From Strongyloides papillosus (taxonomy: Eukaryota > Nematoda > Chromadorea > Rhabditida > Strongyloididae): a stretch of DNA of 64,000 nucleotides. Below, piece by piece: positions 57,619-64,000 of this stretch (position 1 is the stretch's first letter; each line of letters starts with the position of its first letter). The stretch covers positions 558,001-622,000 of the forward strand of contig SRSI01000035.1 in assembly GCA_005656395.1 (NCBI GenBank), read 5' to 3'. The translations under genes and the position numbers were made by a program. Below the pieces are notes generated by a model. The model searched no databases and was not told the DNA's origin. It saw only the letters and a program-made list of their open reading frames with translations.

Positions 57619-60204
57619 AAAAAATGCTTTTTTCTAAAATGTTTATTTAAAAAATATATAAATTACTTCTAGCTTTAGAATTTTTTAAAATAATGATAGA
57701 TATTTATTAATATTCAAGTATAAATTGCTAAAAAAGTTGACGGTAAAGTTTTAATAAAATAAATGTAAAAATTGAAAATTTACACATTTTACAGGAATTG
57801 TGATTTCTAAGATCGTAATGCTTTGCGAATATAAACATTTTCTTTTCAATTCTAAAATTGTTTTCACTAAATCTTACCGTAAAATAATTCTATTTAAAAT
57901 TATTTGTTTGTTTACTAATCTTAAGATGAAAGTATTTCTTTAAAATTTTGCTTTGTTTAGAATATTATGCAAAATTTAATAAGACAAATATAAGTTTAGT
58001 AGTTATGATTAATAATATAATATAGCTTATTTTTTCATGAATTTTTTAATAGTGAGTTTGCTTAAAAAATTGTTATTAAAGTATTTAAAGCTAATCAAAA
58101 TGTTGCTAATTATTTTATCTACAACAGACATCTCATTTACAAAAGGAAAGGAAATTATTTCCTTGTTAACCAAGTAAAGAAATAAACAAAAATCAAATTT
58201 ATCTTTAAACATTTTTGCAAATAGAAATAAATGACCATTACTTTTGAAATAGTTTGTAATAAAGCTTTAATTGCAACATAAATTGGATGCAAAAAACATT
58301 AAAATTTTACGTTAAGTAAAAATTTTGTATTCTAATATTAATGAAATTATTTTTGTTTTTTTATAAAAAACAATTATCTTTATATATATTTTTTAAAAAG
58401 TGATCTAAGATTGTCAATTTAAATTATCCTATAGATTATTTAAATTAGCATAACTTTTTTTTATTAGTTTTAGTAAAACAGAACAGTATAATAAAGTATA
58501 CAATTTATCACAACTCTCAGTCATTAATTTTAATAAAAGCATTTTTAGCTAGTTCTTTCTAAGTTAATTATTATTAAATTATTTTTATTAGCTTATCATA
58601 TCATATTTTTTGTAAAAAATTTAACGTTTTGAATAAAAATAGTTCATTAAACTAAATTGTTCAATATTTGTATTAACTTCAAATATTCTTAAGAAAGAAA
58701 TATCTTAATGCATGAAAAAAATAAATGAACAATAAAAATATTATACTTTTATTCACCAAGGAATTAAATAAATTACGATAAAGAAATACAGTAAAACTAC
58801 TAAAATGATATCAAAACTTTAACAGCACGTTTTATTTCTAAATAATAATTTCTTAGTTTTCAAGAGTCGGATTCTAAATAATATTTCTAAAAATGTAACA
58901 AAATGAAAGAGCAAATTTATTTCTAATTGAAATACACAAAATATTTTCATTGATTTAATATTAAAAAAATCAGATTAAAGAAATATTTAAGTAAAATAAA
59001 AAAATTATTAATAATATTTTTAACACATCAAAAATTGTATAACTGAAAACACTAGAAGTTAATAAATTAAATGTAGATAAATTGTAATAACGTCATTAAT
59101 TTTTAAAATCCTACTACGAGAAAAAAATATGTTTAAAAAATAATAAGTTTCTCAATTTAAGTTTTTTCTATATGCCAAGAGGCCCGAAAAATTAAATTTC
59201 GATAACAAGAAAGGAATATATGTTGGGTTTAACAGCTTCAAAAATTGAACCATTTGTCGGAATTTAAAACCAAAATAATTAGTTAGTAATTAAAATAGTA
59301 TTTATTTTTAACAACTTACAGTTTTCACTAGAACAAAAATTAAAATTGATGTTAACTTTAAAATATTCATTTTAAAATAATTTCAAATTTTTGATGGTAA
59401 CAATGATTACTAAAAATTAAAATTTTTTCTATAAAATTCCCGCACGAATGATAGTAATTTTTTTAAATCTAGTTTTTCACTTTTGTAAAACACTATGTTA
59501 TATCTGTAAGCTAATTAAAAATTATTAATCTACTATTAAATTTAAATATTTTATTTTTTTTATATTTTGTCAAATAACTTTACAATAATAAATTTAGTAC
59601 CATACATTTAGACAAATGCGAAGCATCAATTATTGAAGTAAAAAAATGTTTGTTTTTGGAGATTTTTGATATAAAAACTTGTAGAAGATATTGATGAAAT
59701 ATTACTATTTTTAATATTAATACCATTAAATTAATGAACTTCAAGTTACAGGATGAACATAAAGCCATTAAAAAATACTATAAATAAAAAAATTTATTTA
59801 AATTTATAATAAAATTTTCCGAATAAATTTATTATGATAGAAATTTAAATGTACCTTTCTATTAATTGTAAACTTTGTAATTTTTTTATAAATATAATTT
59901 TTGAATTTTTAATACGTTATTAAAAAAAAACTATTAATAATATTATTAACTGCTATAAAATAATATAAATTGATTGCATGGTAATTCATTTTATTTTTAA
60001 TATTACAACTGTTTTATATTTTGAAACCCAGTTAGTGAGTTAATCGAAACTTTTTACTACCATTTTTATTTCATTAATGAAAAGTGCATTTAAAAAAAAA
60101 GTATATGCTGGGAAATTTTATCAGTTTGAAACATTAAGATAGAGCCACAGTGGTTAGTCAAAATTTGTAAAATAAATCATCACAAATCTCTGAAAATTTT
60201 TTTT
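57619..60204. other. 2.6-kb AT-rich spacer
   Basis: No supported gene. The part from about 59215 onward is the diverged duplicate of 52190-53228. A 61-codon minus-strand frame at 58027-58212 starts with a hydrophobic stretch but does not join the astacin in frame and has no homologue here. Confidence 0.5.
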
Positions 60205-60715
60205 TAATAACGAAATCAAAAACATGAGTTTTTCTTACTTCAATATATTTTTACAATTATATGCAAATTTTGCACATAAAAAGTATGAAAATAAAATCTG
60301 ATTTTCATGTTATCACCTCACCATTTTAAAAGCAGTGTCTTCTCAGGCATTTAAATATTCTTCAGAAACTACAAAAGATATCATTGTTCTTTTAAATAAT
60401 GAAAGTTATTAACGTCAAAAATAATGTAATTCTACTTGATTAATCATTTTTCAGTATTACAAGCATTTACAAAGACAGTACTTTAATTTCTAACAGATAA
60501 AAACAAAATGAAAATAATTTAAAAAAGTATATATGCTGCAAAAATAATTTAATTGAAAACCATAAATATTTAAATGCCTGAGACGACGCAACTTTTTTAA
60601 TGACATGTTAAGTGATAATATATTAATCAAAATTTATCTTCATATTTTTACGTATACATAAAATAAATTTATTATAAAAGTATACTCTTTTACCAAAAAC
60701 GAAGGTTTATGGTAT
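60205..60715. repeat. Fold-back element, copy D
   Basis: The inner arm pairs are clear: TCTTCTCAGGCATTTAAATATTC with AATATTTAAATGCCTGAGACGACG. The left arm shares TGCACATAAAAAGTATGAAAA with copy B. The outer ends are more degraded than in A to C. It lies about 320 bp beyond the stop of the minus-strand gene at 61038. Confidence 0.6.
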
Positions 60716-61037
60716 CGTGTTTTCTGTAATCAATCAACAAAACACACTCTAATAACAGCATTTTTTATCCACTTTCCATTACTACCTCTATTCCAAATAA
60801 TAACACTCTTATTACTTGATGCTGTATATAGTCTTTTTCTGTGTAATTAAATTCAAAATATAGAATGACATCAGTATGAAATAATCTAATATTACATTTT
60901 CAAATAATTAAGACATTTACAATAAAAATCAAAGAAAAATTAATTATTTTATTTGCCAGTAAAAAGAAATTATTGTTGTATGTTAATTAATAAATTATTA
61001 AAAAAATTATTATATTATCGAGTTAATTATTAAATAT
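60716..61037. other. 3' spacer
   Basis: About 320 bp of AT-rich DNA, end of the accessory region. It contains the 3' UTR of the minus-strand gene at 61038. Nothing else was seen. Confidence 0.5.
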
Positions 61038-61562
61038 TCAATTAGATGAGTGATCAGAATGATCACTTTCAATCTCTTCAAAGACCTGAACTGGTGGTCT
61101 TGATGCTAGAATTTTTTGTACACCACTAACGTGGTGTAGTCCATCATCCGCGTCGGGTGTTGGAATAAGACTTCTTATAAATTCACCAGCCTTATTTTTC
61201 CATCCATTCAATATCTCTGCTGATCCTTGTTTGAGTTGATCAACAGAATTCTGCGTGTGACGTTTTACCGCAGTAACAAATCCAACAAGAAGCTCTCTTG
61301 CACTGTATTCAAGTGCCAAATTTGTCCATACATCTTTATCGCAATCGTTGATGATACGTGCAACGACATCTGATGTATGGACAAAATTAGCTTTTACCAC
61401 CTCAATTTGCACATCTTCTTCTCTGGAGGCTCCATTAAAATCCTCCTTAACACTATAGGGTGCTGGTGAGGTTATTGATAAAGCAGACACCTCTTCTACT
61501 ATTCTTCTTTTTTTATAGGGGACCTGTGGTACGGGTGAGACATCTTTGATTCCACGTTTCAT
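61038..61562 (-). CDS. Unknown protein with nuclear-localisation-like basic motif
   Basis: Minus-strand frame of 174 aa from the ATG at 61562. The frame stays open upstream to an AG at about 61597 (TTTTTGCTAAG), so a short 5' exon may exist. The N-terminus has VPYKKRRIVEE, a likely nuclear import signal, and SP/TP sites (SPVP, TSPAP) that could be phosphorylated. The middle, about 55-135, looks like a compact helical domain (ARIINDCDKDVWTNLALEYS then LLVGFVTAVKRHTQ). The end is acidic (EEIESDHSDHSS). I recognise no family. GC content is higher than the surroundings, which fits a real conserved gene. It is the last gene of a same-strand group with TTC4 and the PHD-like gene. Confidence 0.65.
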   Translation of the reverse strand: MKRGIKDVSPVPQVPYKKRRIVEEVSALSITSPAPYSVKEDFNGASREEDVQIEVVKANFVHTSDVVARIINDCDKDVWTNLALEYSARELLVGFVTAVKRHTQNSVDQLKQGSAEILNGWKNKAGEFIRSLIPTPDADDGLHHVSGVQKILASRPPVQVFEEIESDHSDHSSN

Positions 61563-61968
61563 TTGGTTCCTTGTCCTCACCGTTTTGGTAGTACCTTAGC
61601 AAAAATAAAATAATGAATTACTTTAGATAATTCACTATGTAAATATTATTAATTTGTATAATAATTTTAATTTTAATAGTTATTAATATTCGAATTTCTT
61701 AATGTTATATACAAAAAATATCCCGATCATTAGAACATGACTTGAAATATTACTCTCTTAATTATTGCATTATAAAGAGCACAAAAATTTACGTTCATGT
61801 GTGCATTTCCATATTTCTTTCTTCATTTATTACATATTTTTATTTTCATAGAAATTTTATTCAAAAACGAAAATTATTTTTCTGGCGTTATCACTACCCA
61901 ACAATATATAAAGATTTTATGGAAATTTTTATTGAATAAATATATTAAAATACATAAAATTAAGGCAT
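61563..61968. other. Spacer between the unknown gene and TTC4
   Basis: About 400 bp. A 65-codon plus-strand frame, 61742-61939, lacks an ATG and any resemblance to known proteins. It is probably promoter and 3' UTR only. Confidence 0.5.
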
Positions 61969-63276
61969 TTATTTAGGTTGGTAATAATTTTTTCCTTTAT
62001 CAATGAAATTATTATTAAAGTATGTTTCTGTATATATTTGAAAAACTGGAAGACCTCCCTTGATAAAAAGTTCCTCTTTACTAAGTATTTCAGATAATTT
62101 TTCTTTTATATTAACTCTAAATAAATATCCTCTTTTTTTACCACATTCAAATGTTATAACAATACTGCCGAATTTATAAATCGACCATGGAGTTTCATCT
62201 AACCAATTTTGTGATAATGTTTCTAATAATAGTTCAAAGATAGTCTCCTCACTTGAAGATTTCATTACATCAGTAAGGGCAATTTCAGGGTATTGGTAAA
62301 GTATTGGCCATAGGAGTGTTTTGCTATCACTGTCAAACTGGACACACTCCTTCGTTGGTAGCTGTGAAATGTTAACTTCTAGAGATTCAAGATCGAATCC
62401 TTTAACATTATCTAGATCTACTGTAGGGTAAACAAATTTAAGATTCCTTTTTTTGAAAGCTTTAAGATATTTTTCATTTTCATCAAGTTTCTTTTTCATT
62501 AATAATCGTTCTTTTCTTTCATCTCTTTGTTTTATTGCAACTTTCTTACCTATCTCCTCTTTTAAACTTAGTACATCTTCATCCCAATTATTGGGAAGTG
62601 GTTTTATACCATCGAGAGTTTTTAAATATTCCAGATTTTTTTCTAACCAATCTCTAGCTTCATAAACTTTATTTACATTTAATAGTGAACGTGTCATTCT
62701 CGTAATACATTTAAAATTTGTTGGATCAAGTCTTAGAGCCCAAATACAATCTCTCTGGCAAGATCTATTATTACCGATTTCATAATTTGCTGCAGCTCTA
62801 TTTCCATATAACTTTGACATCAGTTCTAAATCATTTGGTTTAAGTTTGATGCCGTTAGTGTATTCCTCACAGGCCCAGCGATACTTTTTCAATTTGAAAT
62901 GTTTATTTCCATTTGTTTTGTGTTGCTCAGCATCAAGTATAATCTCTTCAGGTGTATCTCCAACATCGTATTTTAAGGCACGTATCGCTTCTATATACTC
63001 ATTGTATTCGGAGTTACCATCTTCAGGAAGTTTTGTCATGAAAGCAGGGTGTTGTGATATTTCTTTTTCCCATTCATCGTAGTTGAACTCCTTCTTTGGT
63101 GCATTTTTTTCATTATCCTATTTGATATAATAATTATTTTTCACGAGCTTCTAACATACCTTTTTTTGTGCAGCTAAATTATTAATAAAATCATCAAGTT
63201 CCTTATCCATCTTCTCTGCCAAAGCATTTCGTTCCTCATCGGTCCATTTTTTCTTTGAATTTCCACTAGAATCCAT
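61969..63276 (-). CDS. TTC4/CNS1 TPR co-chaperone
   Basis: Two minus-strand exons, 63276-63160 and 63117-61969, with a 42-nt intron in phase 0 (421 aa). TTC4 (yeast Cns1) binds the C-terminal MEEVD of HSP90 and HSP70 and helps load eEF2. Exon 1 and the beginning of exon 2 give WTDEERNALAEKMDKELDDF and the WEKEISQHPAFM motif, typical of the family N-terminus. Three TPR units follow at about 95-210: AEQHKTNGNKHFKLKKYRWA, LYGNRAAANYEIGNNRSCQR and CITRMTRSLLNVNKVYEARD. The C-terminal wheel domain is present, with LLWPILYQYPEIALTDV matching human LSWPVLFLYPEYAQSDF. The length is near normal (human 387). A PHD-like gene lies 155 bp upstream on the same strand, so the two may be co-transcribed. Confidence 0.92.
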
Positions 63277-63431
63277 TGTAGCAAAGCGAAAAAGGGAAAT
63301 AACACTTATTAAATTTTTAAATTTAAAAAATGTAAATAAATCTTATGGGGAGAAGTTGGTAAAATATCACTTGTAATTCAGATGACAAAAATGATAAAGG
63401 AAAAAGTTTACACAATGAAAAGTGAAATGAT

Positions 63432-63929
63432 TTATTTCTTGTTTTTCTTAATAATACAATGATAATGGGTATACGAAGTAATTTTACCTTTAACTTTTAT
63501 TGAAGCACCAAACTTTTTACATTTTTTGCATGGTAATTTCCAGAATCTTTGAAGCTGATGACCAAGTTTTTCCAGTTTTTCTGGTACGATAATATTTATA
63601 CCATCGGCCTCTAGAAGGCATTGTTTGTGAAAGGCTATAAAATGTTTTTGAGGTTCGAAATCGAAGATCTCCTCATCTGAATCCTCCTCAGAATCAACTG
63701 CTTCTTCTTTTCTTTCTAATTTGAGTTCTAATGGGATTACAATAGGTGCTAAATTAACTTGGACAGGACCAATTAAAGGACCGGAATCATCCCAGGAAAA
63801 CGGCTCTTGAAAACACAAAGCACACTTTTTCTGTGTAGACAATTCAACTCTTTGAAAATTACCAGGAAAGATTAATTTCAGTACATTGTCAACTTTTTGT
63901 TCATAATCAATTATATCTTTATCATCCAT
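63432..63929 (-). CDS. Stand-alone extended-PHD-like zinc protein
   Basis: Minus-strand frame of 165 aa from the ATG at 63929, preceded by an ACTCAG acceptor-like site. The cysteine and histidine order resembles the extended PHD domain of MLL-type and PHF proteins: CALC at 36-39, FHKQC at 100-104, CKKC at 134-137, GASIKVKG in place of GAxIxC, and THYHC at 154-158. An acidic insert (EEDSDEEIFDFE) sits in the middle. In larger proteins this domain binds chromatin or RNA; here it makes up almost the whole protein. One expected cysteine in the GAxIxC step is a lysine or valine, so the second zinc site may be altered. It is followed 155 bp downstream by TTC4 on the same strand. Confidence 0.6.
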   Translation of the reverse strand: MDDKDIIDYEQKVDNVLKLIFPGNFQRVELSTQKKCALCFQEPFSWDDSGPLIGPVQVNLAPIVIPLELKLERKEEAVDSEEDSDEEIFDFEPQKHFIAFHKQCLLEADGINIIVPEKLEKLGHQLQRFWKLPCKKCKKFGASIKVKGKITSYTHYHCIIKKNKK

Positions 63930-64000
63930 CTCTGAGTATTTATTTCCAACTATTTCCCTTTTAAAAGTTGCTAGTTTAAATTTAAAATCCTTAAAATTTT

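Noticed and set aside
58027..58212. Minus-strand frame with hydrophobic start, considered as the missing leader exon of the astacin at 56431
   Set aside because: No splice donor brings it into the astacin frame with a plausible signal peptide.
61742..61939. 65-codon plus-strand frame between the unknown gene and TTC4
   Set aside because: No ATG start, no recognisable domain, AT-rich like the spacer.

Overview
The window is nuclear DNA from a very AT-rich nematode, most likely Strongyloides or a close clade IV relative. The reasons are the extreme A+T content of the spacers, the tiny GT-AG introns (about 37-60 nt) in nearly every gene, the 3' splice-type sequences lying just before several start codons (trans-splicing style), and a cluster of astacin-family genes with lineage-specific duplicates. 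No rRNA, tRNA, CRISPR array or viral gene was recognised.

Left part (1-34 kb) is a mostly conserved housekeeping neighbourhood: the 3' end of an ACAD9/VLCAD-type acyl-CoA dehydrogenase; a Rab-effector-like zinc-finger protein; two divergently transcribed single-pass membrane proteins; a GAS2/GAR-domain membrane protein; SCO1; a small secreted protein; an NXF mRNA export receptor with a heat-shock-like promoter; two tandem LITAF-domain genes; metaxin-1; a PRELI/slowmo lipid-transfer protein; a tandem-BTB plus four C2H2 zinc-finger regulator; FAM91; and the Golgi PDZ protein GOPC. Three of these (SCO1, metaxin, PRELI) act in mitochondria. FAM91 and GOPC each need a one-base correction in an A-run to read through. 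Between 9.4 and 12.1 kb lies a composite repeat complex: two minisatellites related in inverted orientation flank tandem modules that look like short exons with introns.

Middle and right part (34-61 kb) is a lineage-specific accessory region. It holds a local family of astacin-derived proteins whose zinc ligands are all lost (one intact gene, one broken copy, one 5'-truncated pseudogene), a tandem triplet of very small secreted arginine-rich proteins, two astacins with intact zinc sites, a DUF1647-like type II membrane protein, a ten-copy 176-bp satellite with a 714-bp higher-order period, and four copies of a 0.5-kb fold-back element, each placed 3' of a minus-strand gene. The right end (61-64 kb) returns to conserved genes on the minus strand: an unknown nuclear-type protein, TTC4/CNS1 co-chaperone, and a stand-alone extended-PHD-like zinc protein.

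The best candidates for something undescribed are the zinc-less astacin lineage interleaved with the small arginine-rich secreted family, the exon-like tandem repeat flanked by inverted minisatellites, and the higher-order hairpin satellite. All functional calls come from reading translations and motifs by eye; no database search was run.
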